Shown: positions 7,926 through 17,383, counted from the first letter of the stretch. The stretch is DNA of 64,000 nucleotides from Corynebacterium minutissimum (GCF_000988205.1 NZ_LAYQ01000001.1:209416-273415), one strand, 5' to 3'. The notes: a model not told the origin generated them from the letters alone. A program made the numbers and translations.

Positions 7926-9575
7926 CTAGCTCACAACTCCCGCGCCCGGCCTATAGGTCAGCGCATGCGCCTGCCTCACGGGGGAACCCGGCCTGAGTAC
8001 ATCATCCACGCGCAGCCAGTGCATCTGGGCTTCCTCGCGGCTCAGCGTGACGAAGCAATAGCCGTGGCTATCCAGCTCGACGTGGTGGCACTGCGGGTTG
8101 GCCTGGCGTAATACCTGTTCGGCGAGGCGGGAGACAGTATTGCCCGCGCGTAGGTTGAGCGCCTCGTTGATATTGGGTGCCGACACGGACCCGCACACCA
8201 TCTCCGCGGCAACCACCTCCTCGTCCTTGCTAATCGTATGCGCCCATTCGGTGTGGATATCGCCGGTGAGGAACAGGGCGTGGGCAGGGGAGGCGCGGAG
8301 GGCGTCGATAAGCGCGCGGCGTTCTGCGGAGTAACCATCCCACTGGTCCCCGTTGACGGGAATCCCCGTGATGTTCTTCGTCAGGGCGGCAGCCACCTGT
8401 GCGGTCAGCGAATTCTCCTGCAGTGACACCAGATTCAGCGGGGCAAACATCACCGAATTCCCCAGCAGATTCCACGTGGCCTGCGAGGTTTCAATCTTTC
8501 CCAGCAGCCAGTCATACTGCTCCGAGCCCAGCATGCTCCGGCCCTCTTTCATAAACGCCACTGGGTTCCACGGCGTCTGCTGGTCGCGGTAGGTGCGCAG
8601 GTCCATCATGGTCAGCTCCGCCAAATCGCCGAAGGTCAGTGAGCGGTACAGATGCCCGGCGTCGGAAGGCGCGGTGGCGCGCACGGGCATCCACTCGAAG
8701 TAGGCGCGCATGGCCGCCGTTTGGCGTTCCTGCCAGCTTTCTTCCGTGGCGGGGTCGTGGTTCTCCGCGCCGCCGGCCCAGTTATCGTTGGCTGTTTCAT
8801 GGTCATCCCACACGACGATCCACGGCAGAGCGGCATGCGCTGCCTGCAGGTCGGGGTCGGTGCGGTAGCGCCCGTAACGCGTGCGGTAATCCGCCAGCGT
8901 GGTGATCTCGTGCGCTGGGTGGTGCAGGCGCACCGGACCAAACCCGGAGTATTCGCCGGCGGCGTACTCGTAGATGTAATCGCCTAAGAACACCATGTAA
9001 TCCAGCTGCCCGGAGTGCGCGCGCTGGGCGATGTCCGCGTAAGCGCTGAAGAAGCCCGACTCCCAGTTCGCGCAGGAGGCGACCCCAAACGTGAGCTGCT
9101 CCGGCGAGGCGGTGGCCGCAGGTGCGGTCTTGGTCCGCCCGATGGGGGAGGAGACACCATCGACGAGGAAGCGATAAAAATACTCGGTGTCCGGCTGCAG
9201 GCCGTGCGGGTCCACGTGGACAGTATGGTCACGGCTTGCGGAGGCAACCACAGTGCCGCGCTTGACGACGTCCCTCATCTCCCCATCCGCTGCCACCTCC
9301 CACTCCACGGTGACCGAAGGGCCTACGCCGCTGCCCGGCAGTGCCTCCTCTGTGGGCGTGATGCGCGTCCAGAGGATGACCGAATCCGGAATCGGATCGC
9401 CGGATGCCACTCCGTGCACGAAGGGCAGCGTGCCCGCGGGCGGCTCTACGAGCCCGAGGGAGGAGGTGGACGTGGGATCGGCTGCCGATGCCGAAGAGGC
9501 GACGAGGGAGGCGGCGGTGGCTGTGGCTAATCCAGAGGCGTGGAGGAGGCGGCGACGAGTTAGAGAGCGGCGCAT
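7926..9575 (-). CDS. phoD: alkaline phosphatase D (PhoD-like metallophosphatase)
   Basis: A secreted phosphodiesterase/phosphatase that releases phosphate from organic esters outside the cell. The start chosen, ATG at 9575, gives a clear twin-arginine signal, RRSLTRRRLLHASGLA, followed by a cleavage region ASSASA; a longer frame upstream would bury the signal. An N-terminal Fn3-like PhoD_N domain (VASGDPIPDSVILWTRITP) precedes the metal-binding core with FLGDYIYEYAAG, VWDDHETANDNW and LFLTGDIHTEW, the standard PhoD ligands. The mature protein is about 515 residues, normal for the family. Such genes are usually induced by phosphate starvation, but I see no clear PhoP box upstream. Confidence 0.93.
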   Translation of the reverse strand: MRRSLTRRRLLHASGLATATAASLVASSASAADPTSTSSLGLVEPPAGTLPFVHGVASGDPIPDSVILWTRITPTEEALPGSGVGPSVTVEWEVAADGEMRDVVKRGTVVASASRDHTVHVDPHGLQPDTEYFYRFLVDGVSSPIGRTKTAPAATASPEQLTFGVASCANWESGFFSAYADIAQRAHSGQLDYMVFLGDYIYEYAAGEYSGFGPVRLHHPAHEITTLADYRTRYGRYRTDPDLQAAHAALPWIVVWDDHETANDNWAGGAENHDPATEESWQERQTAAMRAYFEWMPVRATAPSDAGHLYRSLTFGDLAELTMMDLRTYRDQQTPWNPVAFMKEGRSMLGSEQYDWLLGKIETSQATWNLLGNSVMFAPLNLVSLQENSLTAQVAAALTKNITGIPVNGDQWDGYSAERRALIDALRASPAHALFLTGDIHTEWAHTISKDEEVVAAEMVCGSVSAPNINEALNLRAGNTVSRLAEQVLRQANPQCHHVELDSHGYCFVTLSREEAQMHWLRVDDVLRPGSPVRQAHALTYRPGAGVVS

Positions 9576-9715
9576 GGCTCTACGGTTTCTCTGCTGAGGC
9601 GGTGTCGCAACTTGGGGGCAGAGAATTCGCCCGCCGGTCAAGTGTGGTTTTCCGTGGCTTCATGTGTGCTTTACCCCTTGGGGTGGAGCAATTTCTTGCG
9701 GGGTGAGTTACGGGC

Positions 9716-9721
9716 TATAAC
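9716..9721 (+). promoter_or_regulatory. -10 box of a probably leaderless gene
   Basis: TATAAC lies eight bases before the ATG at 9730, and this spacing favours 9730 over the ATG at 9724 as the start. Confidence 0.45.
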
Positions 9722-9729
9722 TTATGCCT

Positions 9730-10395
9730 ATGAAGAAGTTCTCTCGTGCGGTGCTCGCCGCCTCTGTCTCTGTTTCTCTCTCCCTGTCCGTCGTCGTCCC
9801 CGCTCAGGCGGAGACCGGCGCATCCTACGAGGAGGCCCCCACCGCGGTTTCCTCTCCGTCTGATACGGGCGACCTCGAGTCCGGCCTGTCTTCGGAGCTG
9901 GATGTTGAATCCTCTAGCAAGGAGCTGGGCTCCTCCACCGAAGGCACTGGCTCCTCCAGCAAGGAGGAAGATGACGCCGAATTCGAGCAGTCCTCCCAGG
10001 GCGAAAGGATTGCCTTGGGCCTGGGGATCAGCGCAGCGCTTCTCGCGGCCATCGCCGGCGGCGTGTTCTGGGCCGTGCAGCAGGGCATCATCCCGAACCC
10101 GCTGCCGGGCGTGATTCCTTCGCCGAAGGCACAGGAGCCCGCACCTGCTCCGGCCCCCGCGCCCGCACCGCAGCCAGCTCCGGAACCGGCTCCTGCGCCG
10201 GCTCCCGCCCCTGCGCCTGCACCGAAGCCGGCACCTGCCCCCGCACCGAAGCCGGCACCGGCTCCGGCCTACTACTCTCGCTGCGCCGATGTGTGGAACG
10301 CGCTGGGCCGCCCCATCTACCCGAGTGACCCGGGCTTCCGTTCCAAGTTTGACCGCGATGGTGATGGCGTAGGCTGCGAGCGCGATCCTCGTTAA
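9730..10395 (+). CDS. secreted or membrane-anchored protein with excalibur calcium-binding domain
   Basis: A signal peptide (KKFSRAVLAASVSVSLSLSV, cleavage after AQA), an acidic serine-rich segment, a membrane segment (IALGLGISAALLAAIAGGVF), a Pro/Ala repeat of about 45 residues, and a C-terminal excalibur domain containing YYSRCADVWNALGRPIY and DRDGDGVGCE. Excalibur domains have an EF-hand-like calcium loop and occur in actinobacterial surface proteins. The Pro/Ala stretch probably spans the cell wall so that the calcium domain is exposed. Two ATGs are possible (9724 and 9730); I chose 9730 for its spacing from the -10 box. It is followed 10 bases later by a serine hydrolase gene on the same strand. 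Confidence 0.85.
   Translation: MKKFSRAVLAASVSVSLSLSVVVPAQAETGASYEEAPTAVSSPSDTGDLESGLSSELDVESSSKELGSSTEGTGSSSKEEDDAEFEQSSQGERIALGLGISAALLAAIAGGVFWAVQQGIIPNPLPGVIPSPKAQEPAPAPAPAPAPQPAPEPAPAPAPAPAPAPKPAPAPAPKPAPAPAYYSRCADVWNALGRPIYPSDPGFRSKFDRDGDGVGCERDPR
10129..10266 (+). repeat. Pro/Ala-coding repeat
   Basis: About 138 bases of imperfect GCNCCN repeats encoding alternating proline and alanine with occasional K, Q and E. It lies wholly within the excalibur protein gene and is a protein spacer, not a separate element. Confidence 0.8.
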
Positions 10396-10405
10396 GCTGG
10401 AGCGC

Positions 10406-11209
10406 ATGAGCGCTTTTTCTTCTCTTGAATCCTGGCCCGTCGATACCGTTGCCGGTGCCTTGCTGCACCGCGGCGAGGTAGTAGAACAGGTCGGTGATGT
10501 CTCCCGCCGCTTCCCGGTGGCGTCTGTGACCAAGCTGGTGGCCGCCTATGGGGTGATGGTGGCAGTAGAGGAGGGCGCTGTGGAGCTGGATCAGGCAGCC
10601 GGTCCTGAAGGCTCCACGCTGCGACACCTGTTGGCCCATGCTTCGGGCGTGGGCTTTGATACCCGGGAGTCTCAAAAACCGGTAGGAGAGCGCCGTATCT
10701 ATTCCTCGGCGGGCTATGAGTGGGCTGCCGAGGTAGTCGAGGCTGCTACCGAGATTCCTTTTGCTGACTACCTTGCGGAAGGCGTGTGCGCTCCGCTGGG
10801 TATGCAGGCCACCACCCTGGAAGGCTCGGCCGGGCACGGGCTGGTCTCTAGTGTGGAGGACCTCTCCGCCTTTGCCGCCGAGGTGTACGCGCCGCGCCTG
10901 CTCGATCCCGCCACCGTGGAAGAGATGCGCAGCGTCCAGTTCCCGGGGCTGCGCGGGATTGTGCCGGGCTACGGCAGCTTCAAGGACTGCACGTGGGGGC
11001 TGGGCTTTGAAATCCACGGCGAGAAGAAGCAATGGATGGGCGGCTTGCCCGCCGATGCCGTGGGGCATTTCGGCATGAGCGGCACCTACCTGTGGGTGGC
11101 CGGTGAGTGGGCGATGGTGGCGCTCACGGACCGCGACTTCGGAGACTGGTGCAAGCCGCTATGGGCGGAGGTCAATACGGCGATCTGGGAGGAATGCCAG
11201 GCGCGCTAG
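10406..11209 (+). CDS. serine hydrolase of the beta-lactamase class C/esterase family
   Basis: A 267-residue protein with the catalytic SxxK box SVTK at residues 40-43 (FPVASVTKLVAAYG), followed by HLLAHASGVGFD and a YSSAGYEW segment standing where the YxN motif is expected. It resembles class C beta-lactamase-related esterases or D-alanyl-type peptidases but is shorter than true AmpC enzymes. No signal peptide is visible, so it is probably cytoplasmic. The ATG is 10 bases past the preceding gene and has GGAG nearby. The substrate cannot be predicted. Confidence 0.85.
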   Translation: MSAFSSLESWPVDTVAGALLHRGEVVEQVGDVSRRFPVASVTKLVAAYGVMVAVEEGAVELDQAAGPEGSTLRHLLAHASGVGFDTRESQKPVGERRIYSSAGYEWAAEVVEAATEIPFADYLAEGVCAPLGMQATTLEGSAGHGLVSSVEDLSAFAAEVYAPRLLDPATVEEMRSVQFPGLRGIVPGYGSFKDCTWGLGFEIHGEKKQWMGGLPADAVGHFGMSGTYLWVAGEWAMVALTDRDFGDWCKPLWAEVNTAIWEECQAR

Positions 11210-11257
11210 CCATAGCCGCGGTGAAGAATTCGGGTGTCGTCGCGGCGCACAGACAGG

Positions 11258-11290
11258 CGCCACAACGGGGGTAGTGGGGCACCTGTGGCG
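11258..11290. terminator. hairpin after the serine hydrolase gene
   Basis: CGCCACA and TGTGGCG can pair around a 19-base loop. There is no T run, so if it terminates transcription it is not a classical intrinsic terminator. Confidence 0.3.
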
Positions 11291-11494
11291 ACCGCGCGCA
11301 CATGATGCTGATGAGCCTCGTGTGGCGCATGTGGTTAATGGGGTGAATTTTCGGGCGAAAGTCTCAACCTGATATTGAGGCAGTGGGGGCTTAAGTGCAG
11401 GTTGAGGGTTGTTGTGCCCCAAATGGCGGGGGAAGATTGTGGACACACAACGACGCACCGCGTGGCCACGTACCGTGGCCGCACCAATCGGTGT

Positions 11495-11578
11495 TCGCGC
11501 CTCGGCGCGAGTGACGTGATGAAGACTAGTTCGTAGGGGAAGACGAAGCTCGTCTTGCGTCGGCGCACGCCGGCGTGC
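11495..11578 (+). other. structured leader before the 11609 gene
   Basis: Within the 399-base gap between genes, three stem-loops follow one another: TCGCGCC/GGCGCGA (11495-11510), AGACGA/TCGTCT (11541-11555) and the 14-base perfect palindrome GCACGCCGGCGTGC (11565-11578). The ribosome binding site AAGGAG follows 23 bases later. Nothing else in the gap looks coding. It may be a regulatory 5' leader, but I can match it to no known riboswitch class. Confidence 0.4.
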
Positions 11579-11608
11579 CATCACTCGCACGTCAAAGGAG
11601 TTTAAGGA

Positions 11609-12067
11609 GTGAATCAACGCGTTCACCCGCAGGTAGCCGGTGCAACAGCGTCGGCCCCTTCAGCCAGCCCACTTGGCAGCCCAGCGGATACGTGGCCCAA
11701 CCGCGCCTGCGGTGAAGTCTGCACCGCCGTGCTGCAGATTTCGGGCATGCCGCGCAGCCTGCGCCCAGCCATCGAGCGCGCCATGGCTCGCTGTATTCGC
11801 AGCGAAAGCGAATTCATCGTCCCCGGCGATGACCCGCTGACCGCCCAGTGGTGCACCCGCTGGCGCCGCGACCCGCTGTGGGACGTTGTCGGCATAAAAG
11901 ACGACAATGCAGCAAACGCTGTTAAGGGAGTCGACAACACAGGTGCCGGAATCGGCTGCCAGCAAGTGCTCACCGGAACGCCCAGTGAATTGGAAGCGCT
12001 GGGCCGCGCGGTGGAGATGCTGGCGGGGGAGTACGGTTTTCGGGGCGTCGTCAAGCGCGCCGTCTAA
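11609..12067 (+). CDS. conserved-looking hypothetical protein
   Basis: A 152-residue protein starting with GTG behind a strong AAGGAG ribosome binding site. It has four or five cysteines (NRACGEVCTAVL, ARCIRS, AQWCTRW, GIGCQQVL) and a helical C-terminus, but no family I recognise. No signal peptide or membrane segment is present. The long structured leader before it suggests regulated expression. It ends 12 bases from the convergent HAD phosphatase gene. The cysteine spacing does not match a WhiB or zinc ribbon pattern. Confidence 0.65.
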   Translation: MNQRVHPQVAGATASAPSASPLGSPADTWPNRACGEVCTAVLQISGMPRSLRPAIERAMARCIRSESEFIVPGDDPLTAQWCTRWRRDPLWDVVGIKDDNAANAVKGVDNTGAGIGCQQVLTGTPSELEALGRAVEMLAGEYGFRGVVKRAV

Positions 12068-12079
12068 GTCGGTGAAGCC

Positions 12080-12859
12080 CTAGTCCGCGAAGGGATCGAA
12101 GATGCGCTCCGGAAGGTCCGCCACGGAGTCAATGATGCGTGTCGGGCGGAAAGGGTAGCGCTCGATGATGCGGTCATCGCTGATACCTGAGCGCACCAGG
12201 ATGCTGCGCATGCCGGCTTCCAGACCCGACTTGACGTCGGTATCCATGCGGTCACCGATCATCACGGTGTTCTCCGAGTGCGCGCCGATGTTATTCAAGG
12301 CGCTGCGCATCATGACCGGGTTGGGCTTGCCCACGTAGTAAGGCTCGCGGTTGGTCGCCGCGGTGATGAGTGCCGCCACAGCACCCGTGGCTGGCAGCAC
12401 ACCCTGCGGGGCCGGGCCCGTGACGTCCGGGTTAGTGGCAATGAAGCGCGCGCCGTTGCGGATGAGATTGATGGCCGTGGTGATGGCTTCAAAAGAGTAC
12501 GTGCGGGTCTCACCCAAGACGACGAAATCCGCGTCCCGGTCATTGAGGATCCAGCCGGCCTCGTGCAGGGCGGTGGTCAGCCCAGACTCGCCCACGACGT
12601 AGGCCGTGGACAGCCCCGCCTGGTTGGAGAGGAAGGCCGCGGTGGCCGTCGCCGAGGTCCAGATGCGCTCGGCCGGGATGTCCAAGCCGGTGTTCTGCAG
12701 GCGTGCTGACAAGTCTCGCGGGGTGGACATCGAGTTATTGGTCAGCACCATGTACTCGATGTTGTTGTCCTTCAGCGCTTGGATGAATTTATCCGCGCCG
12801 GGAATCATCTCCCCTTCCTTGATGAGGACGCCGTCCATGTCAGAGAGGTAAGAAATCAC
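12080..12859 (-). CDS. HAD-IIA family sugar-phosphatase, NagD-like
   Basis: A 259-residue HAD hydrolase of subfamily IIA. Motif I is LSDMDGVLIKEG (D8 and D10), motif II is VLTNNS, and the C-terminal part has YVGKPNP and VMIGDRMDTDVKSGLEAGM, giving the motif III lysine and motif IV aspartates. Members dephosphorylate sugar or nucleotide phosphates; the substrate here is unknown. The start is GTG at 12859, overlapping the last codons of the acyl carrier protein gene by four bases (GTGA), so the two are translationally coupled. Confidence 0.9.
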   Translation of the reverse strand: MISYLSDMDGVLIKEGEMIPGADKFIQALKDNNIEYMVLTNNSMSTPRDLSARLQNTGLDIPAERIWTSATATAAFLSNQAGLSTAYVVGESGLTTALHEAGWILNDRDADFVVLGETRTYSFEAITTAINLIRNGARFIATNPDVTGPAPQGVLPATGAVAALITAATNREPYYVGKPNPVMMRSALNNIGAHSENTVMIGDRMDTDVKSGLEAGMRSILVRSGISDDRIIERYPFRPTRIIDSVADLPERIFDPFAD

Positions 12860-13158
12860 GAGTGTTCCTCCACGTAGTCAGCAAGTTCGCCCACCGTGGT
12901 TACGGAGAGCATGGTTTCTTCATTAAGGCGGACCCCGCAGGCTTCCTCGAGGCGCACGGCTAATTCGATGCGCTCGAGCGATTCAACCCCCAGGTCCTCC
13001 AGCTTTGCTTCGCGCTCTAGTCCTTCCTCCACGCCGGTTACCTTCGTGATGAGGCGCGTCAGTTTGCTATAGGCGTCGCCGGTGGGTGCAGAATCCTGCT
13101 CTTCGGCCGGCGCGGAGCCGAAGCGGGCTTGGAGTTGCGCTGAAAGGTCATTAGCCAT
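12856..13158 (-). CDS. acyl carrier protein
   Basis: A 100-residue carrier protein. The phosphopantetheine attachment serine is S60 in LEDLGVESLERIEL, so the usual DSL is ESL here. The four-helix acyl carrier fold occupies residues 30-98; the first 28 residues are a polar extension. It is the first gene of a two-gene unit with the HAD phosphatase, which overlaps it by four bases. No synthase genes adjoin it, so whether it serves fatty or mycolic acid synthesis or a specialised pathway cannot be told. A -10 box TAGACT lies seven bases before the ATG, giving a leaderless start. Confidence 0.9.
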   Translation of the reverse strand: MANDLSAQLQARFGSAPAEEQDSAPTGDAYSKLTRLITKVTGVEEGLEREAKLEDLGVESLERIELAVRLEEACGVRLNEETMLSVTTVGELADYVEEHS

Positions 13159-13165
13159 GGGGCCC

Positions 13166-13175
13166 AGTCTAGTAT
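13166..13175. promoter_or_regulatory. overlapping divergent -10 boxes
   Basis: TAGACT on the minus strand (13166-13171) is seven bases from the acyl carrier protein ATG, and TAGTAT on the plus strand (13170-13175) is nine bases from the hydrolase ATG. The two boxes share two bases in a 26-base gap. Confidence 0.45.
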
Positions 13176-13184
13176 TGAAATGTC

Positions 13185-14201
13185 ATGGTTATTCGAGCAC
13201 GTTCCTCCGCCGTCGCGCGCAGCTGGTCGCGCCGGGTTCGCCCCCGCATGCGCGCCATCGAGCACGCCGTCCACAATGAGCTGCATGATCTCACGACTGA
13301 ACCGGGCCTGACTGGGGTGAGCGACTCGGGCTTCGTCGACAACGACGGCGTGCGCGTGGCGTGGTACGAGGTGGGCCCTGCGGATGCGGAGGTCACCGCG
13401 GTTTTCATCCACGGCTACTGCCTGTCCGCGGAGAGCTTCTATTCCCAGGTCAACGACGTATGCCGCAACTATCCCACGGTGCGCTGCCTGCTTGTCGACG
13501 TCCGCGGCCACGGCCAATCCACCCACGTCGCCCCCGCGCAGTGCACGGTTCGGGGCGCGGCCGACGATGTGCTGGCCGTCATCGCTGAGCGTGCCGCCGA
13601 GGGGCCGTTGGTGCTGCTTGGGCACTCGATGGGCGGAATGATTGCGCTTAACCTGCTGCGCCGCGCACCGCGCCAGATCTTTGACCGCGTTGAGGGGATG
13701 GCGCTGGTGGCCACCTCGATGCAGCGCTTTGCCGCCGCAGGCGTGGCTCGCATCTTGGAATCGAAGACCCTCGGCGCGGTCTACCGCGCGTGCTTGAAGC
13801 TGCCCCGTCGGCTCAACCGGGTGCGCTTTGAGGTAGCGGCTGTCATCGCCCCGGCTTTCGCGGCGCTGCTGCAGGGCTTTCCACAAATGGACAAGCTGCA
13901 ATTCCACGTGGCGATGCTGCTGGATACGCCGATGTCGAGCTATGCGGGCTTCTTCGATGACTTAGTGGAGCACTCCGAGTTCGGCGCAACGGCCCGGCTG
14001 CGCAGCGTGCCGGGGGAAATCGTGGTGGGCCAGCATGACATCGTGACCCCGCACCGCCAATCGAAGGTGATTGCCCGCCACTGGCCGGGCTCCACCCTGA
14101 CCGTCGTCGACGGTGCTGGCCACATGGTCATCTTGGAAGAGCCCAGCGAGGTCTCCAAGGCCTTGGGCCGGGTCCTCGACCGCGTGCTCGATGGCGACTA
14201 A
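13185..14201 (+). CDS. alpha/beta-hydrolase fold protein
   Basis: A 338-residue hydrolase with the oxyanion region FIHGYCLSAESF, the nucleophile elbow GHSMGG with S148, an acid in VVGQHDIVTP, and the histidine in GAGHMVILEEP. This is the normal arrangement for esterases and lipases of the fold. A cap region lies between about residues 175 and 255. The first 30 residues are basic and do not form a clear signal peptide. It is divergent from the acyl carrier protein gene across 26 bases, so both may share control. The substrate is unknown; a thioesterase or lipid ester role would fit the neighbour but is only an inference. Confidence 0.85.
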   Translation: MVIRARSSAVARSWSRRVRPRMRAIEHAVHNELHDLTTEPGLTGVSDSGFVDNDGVRVAWYEVGPADAEVTAVFIHGYCLSAESFYSQVNDVCRNYPTVRCLLVDVRGHGQSTHVAPAQCTVRGAADDVLAVIAERAAEGPLVLLGHSMGGMIALNLLRRAPRQIFDRVEGMALVATSMQRFAAAGVARILESKTLGAVYRACLKLPRRLNRVRFEVAAVIAPAFAALLQGFPQMDKLQFHVAMLLDTPMSSYAGFFDDLVEHSEFGATARLRSVPGEIVVGQHDIVTPHRQSKVIARHWPGSTLTVVDGAGHMVILEEPSEVSKALGRVLDRVLDGD

Positions 14202-14374
14202 GCCGCGCTAATGCCGGCTAAGTCCTTTGCCGACGGCGGCAGGGCCTTTTGTTGGCGGTGGCTGAGCCTCCTGTGGTGGTTGAACTGCCCGTTCTGCCAA
14301 AGTTATTGCCTCAAGATCTGGCCAGAGCTTTGGCAACAACGACAGCTGGCCCCCTGGGTTTAGGCAAGAAGAAT

Positions 14375-14406
14375 GCCCCTCCTGCCCGAGGTGGGGCAGA
14401 AGGGGC
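14375..14406. terminator. bidirectional hairpin between convergent genes
   Basis: GCCCCTCCTGCCC pairs with GGGGCAGAAGGGGC around a short GAGGT loop, with one mismatch. It lies between the convergent alpha/beta hydrolase and aceE genes and probably ends transcription from both. Confidence 0.6.
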
Positions 14407-14453
14407 TGGAGGGCTTGGGGCTTTGAAGCTCTAAGCCTTATTCCTCATCAGAC

Positions 14454-17210
14454 TTAGTCCTCATTGGAGGACGTGGAGATGGTGGCGGTCGGGTCGTCGA
14501 GCTTCAGCTCGCGAGCTGCCTTCTCGACGGTGCTGCGCTCCACCTTACCCTCGCGGGCCAGGCCCTCGAGGACGGCGACGACGATGGACTCGGCGTCGAT
14601 GTTGAAGTAGCGGCGAGCGCCTTCGCGGGTATCGGAGAATCCGAAGCCATCTGCGCCCAGGACGATGTAGTCGCCCGGGACGTAGGGGCGAATCTGCTCC
14701 TGCAGGTCCGTAGCGAAGTCGGAGACACCGACGAACGGTCCCTCGAAGCCCTTGAGCTGAGAGGTAGCGAATGCTTCGGTCGGCTCAACACCCTTGCGCA
14801 GTGCTTCCTGGTTACGGGCAGCGCCGTCGCGAGCCAGCTTGACCCACGAGGTGACGGAGAACAGCGAAGCCTTGACATCGAAGTCCTCAGCCAGGATCTC
14901 CTGGGCGCGCAGGGCCTCGTACATGCCCACACCGGAGGCCAGGATGTTGGCTGGGATGGAGCCGGACTCGGCGGTGTTGTAGTGGTAGATGCCCTTGTGC
15001 AGGCCCTCGACGTCGAGGTTCTCCGGCTCAGCAGGCTGCTTGACCGGCTCGTTGTACACGGTGATGTAGTACATGATCGGCTCGTTGTCCTCGCCGTACA
15101 TGCGCTCAATACCGCGCGGAACCAGGTGAGCGATCTCGTAGCCGAAGGCCGGGTCGTAGACCTCCACGGCCGGGTTGGTCGACGCCAAGATCGGGGAGTG
15201 GCCGTCCATGTGCTGCAGGCCCTCGCCGGTCAGGGTGGTCCGGCCGGCGGTAGCGCCGATGATGAAGCCGCGGCCCAGCTGGTCGGCAGCAGCCCAGAAG
15301 GCATCGCCGGTGCGCTGGAAACCGAACATCGAGTAGAAGATGTACAGCGGAATCATCGCCTCGCCCTGGGTGGCGTAGGAGGTAGCAGCCGCGGTGAAGG
15401 AGGCTGCGGCACCGGCCTCGGAAATGCCCTCGTGCAGAATCTGACCATCCGTGGCCTCGCGGTAGGAGAGCATGAGGTCGTGGTCCACCGGGACGTAATT
15501 CTGGCCACGCGGGTTCCAGATCTTGAGAGTTGGGAACCAGGAGTCCATACCGAAGGTACGGGCCTCATCCGGAATGATCGGCACGACGCGCTTGCCCAGC
15601 TCCTTGTCGCGCATGAGCTCCTTGAAGGTACGCACCAGCGCCATGGTGGTGGCGACGTCCTGCTTGCCGGAACCCTTGCGCACCGAGCGCAGCTTGGACA
15701 GATCCGGGGTGGTCAGCGTCTCGAAGTTCTCACGGCGCTCCGGCAGGAAGCCGCCCAGCTCTTTACGACGCTCCAGCATGTACTTGATCTCCGGAGCATC
15801 CTTGCCCGGGTGGTAGTACGGCGGCAGGTACGGATCGGCCTCGAGCTGCTCGTCGCTGATCGGGATGCCCTGCTTGTCGCGGAAGAGCTTCAGATCCTCC
15901 AGCGTCAGCTTCTTCATCTGGTGGGTAGCGTTGCGGCCCTCGAAGTTGTGGCCCAAGCCGTAGCCCTTAATGGTGTGGGCCAGGATGACCGTCGGGCGGC
16001 CGGTGCCCGCGTAGCTCAACGCCTTGTCGTATGCGGCGTAGATCTTGCGGTAGTCGTGGCCACCGCGGCGCAGTGCCCAAATCTCATCATCGGACATGTC
16101 CTCCACCAGCTTGAGCGTGCGCTCATCGCGGCCGAAGAAGTGCTCGCGCACGTAGGCGCCGTCGTTAGCCTTGAAGGTCTGGTAGTCACCATCAGACGTG
16201 GTGTTCATGATGTTGACCAGGGCGCCGTCCTTGTCGGCTTCCAGCAGCTTGTCCCAGCCGCGGCCCCAGACAATCTTGATGACGGACCAGCCGGCACCGC
16301 GGAAGAAGGACTCCAGCTCCTGAATGATCTGGGTGTTACCGCGCACCGGACCATCGAGACGCTGCAGGTTACAGTTCACCACGAAGGTCAGGTTATCCAG
16401 CTCATAGAGGGAAGCCATCTGCAGCAGACCACGGGACTCCGGCTCATCCATCTCGCCGTCGCCGAGGAAGGCCCAGACATGCTGCTTGGAGGTGTCCTTG
16501 ATGCCGCGGGTCTCCAGGTACTTATTGAAGCGTGCCTGGTAGATGGCGTTGATGGGGCCCAGTCCCATGGACACGGTGGGGAACTCCCAGAAGTCCGGCA
16601 TCAGGCGTGGGTGCGGGTAGGACGGCAGACCATTGCCCTCGCCGCGGGAGTGCTCCTGGCGGAAGCCATCGAGGTCTTCCTCGCTCAGGCGGCCCTCCAT
16701 GAAGGCGCGGGCGTAGACACCCGGGGAGGCGTGGCCCTGGAAGAAGACCTGGTCGCCGCCGGAGGGATCATCCTTGCCCTTGAAGAAGTGGTTCAGGCCC
16801 ACCTCATACAGCGGGGCAGCGCCTGCGTAGGTGGAGATGTGGCCACCGACGCCGATGCCCGGGCGCTGTGCGCGGTGCACCATGATGGCCGCGTTCCAGC
16901 GGATCCAGCGGCGGTAGCGCTTCTCCAACTCCTCATCGCCCGGGAACTCCGGCTCCAGGGAGGTAGGGATGGTGTTAACAAAATCCGAGGACGTCAGCGA
17001 CGGCAACGGCACGCGCTTGGCGGTAGCGCGCTCAAGAAGGCGCAGCATGAGGTAGCGGGCGCGCTCCGGATCGGAAGAATCTAGAAGACCGTCGAGGGAG
17101 TCCATCCACTCGCGGGTCTCCTCGGGGTCGGAGTCATGCAGGTATGCTGCCACGCCATCGCGAACGATGGGAAAGTTGGAGTCGCCGTTGTGGGCGTCCA
17201 AGTCGGCCAT
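14454..17210 (-). CDS. aceE: pyruvate dehydrogenase E1 component, homodimeric
   Basis: A 918-residue thiamine-diphosphate enzyme that decarboxylates pyruvate and passes the acetyl group to the E2 lipoyl domain. It has the AceE layout: [20 protein letters not shown], the [10 protein letters not shown] segment at the start of the ThDP motif ending in [14 protein letters not shown], and the C-terminal transketolase-like part with GISEAGAA and [13 protein letters not shown]. In corynebacteria AceE joins a mixed pyruvate/2-oxoglutarate dehydrogenase complex. The ATG has an AGGAGG ribosome binding site. It is monocistronic, divergent from a DUF3052 gene, and ends at a shared terminator. Confidence 0.98.
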   Translation of the reverse strand: MADLDAHNGDSNFPIVRDGVAAYLHDSDPEETREWMDSLDGLLDSSDPERARYLMLRLLERATAKRVPLPSLTSSDFVNTIPTSLEPEFPGDEELEKRYRRWIRWNAAIMVHRAQRPGIGVGGHISTYAGAAPLYEVGLNHFFKGKDDPSGGDQVFFQGHASPGVYARAFMEGRLSEEDLDGFRQEHSRGEGNGLPSYPHPRLMPDFWEFPTVSMGLGPINAIYQARFNKYLETRGIKDTSKQHVWAFLGDGEMDEPESRGLLQMASLYELDNLTFVVNCNLQRLDGPVRGNTQIIQELESFFRGAGWSVIKIVWGRGWDKLLEADKDGALVNIMNTTSDGDYQTFKANDGAYVREHFFGRDERTLKLVEDMSDDEIWALRRGGHDYRKIYAAYDKALSYAGTGRPTVILAHTIKGYGLGHNFEGRNATHQMKKLTLEDLKLFRDKQGIPISDEQLEADPYLPPYYHPGKDAPEIKYMLERRKELGGFLPERRENFETLTTPDLSKLRSVRKGSGKQDVATTMALVRTFKELMRDKELGKRVVPIIPDEARTFGMDSWFPTLKIWNPRGQNYVPVDHDLMLSYREATDGQILHEGISEAGAAASFTAAATSYATQGEAMIPLYIFYSMFGFQRTGDAFWAAADQLGRGFIIGATAGRTTLTGEGLQHMDGHSPILASTNPAVEVYDPAFGYEIAHLVPRGIERMYGEDNEPIMYYITVYNEPVKQPAEPENLDVEGLHKGIYHYNTAESGSIPANILASGVGMYEALRAQEILAEDFDVKASLFSVTSWVKLARDGAARNQEALRKGVEPTEAFATSQLKGFEGPFVGVSDFATDLQEQIRPYVPGDYIVLGADGFGFSDTREGARRYFNIDAESIVVAVLEGLAREGKVERSTVEKAARELKLDDPTATISTSSNED

Positions 17211-17370
17211 TAAATCCTCCTGGGTCGTAGTACACAGATCTTGCTCTAGGATACGCGCCCCTTTCGCGGTGGGTCACTCGGAGGCCCCCACGGGTGGTTT
17301 TATGGGGGAAAATGTCCACCTCCGGGGAGGAACGGGGGAGGTTTGACGCGAAAAAGTGCACCGTAGCCGT

Positions 17371-17376
17371 TAAAAT
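17371..17376 (+). promoter_or_regulatory. -10 box of a probably leaderless gene
   Basis: TAAAAT lies seven bases before the ATG at 17384 and sets the likely first base of the mRNA at the start codon. Confidence 0.5.
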
Positions 17377-17383
17377 ACTCTGC

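Noticed and set aside
11159..11626. A 155-codon minus-strand frame in the gap before the 11609 gene
   Set aside because: Arg/Pro/Ser-rich random-like composition and it runs across the stem-loops and both neighbouring genes.
14249..14434. A 61-codon frame after the alpha/beta hydrolase gene
   Set aside because: It runs through the terminator hairpin, has no ribosome binding site, and has low-complexity Gly/Ala/Pro/Leu composition.
14982..17084. A 700-codon open frame antisense to aceE
   Set aside because: The opposite strand encodes an unmistakable AceE over the same span, and this frame has the skewed composition of a shadow.
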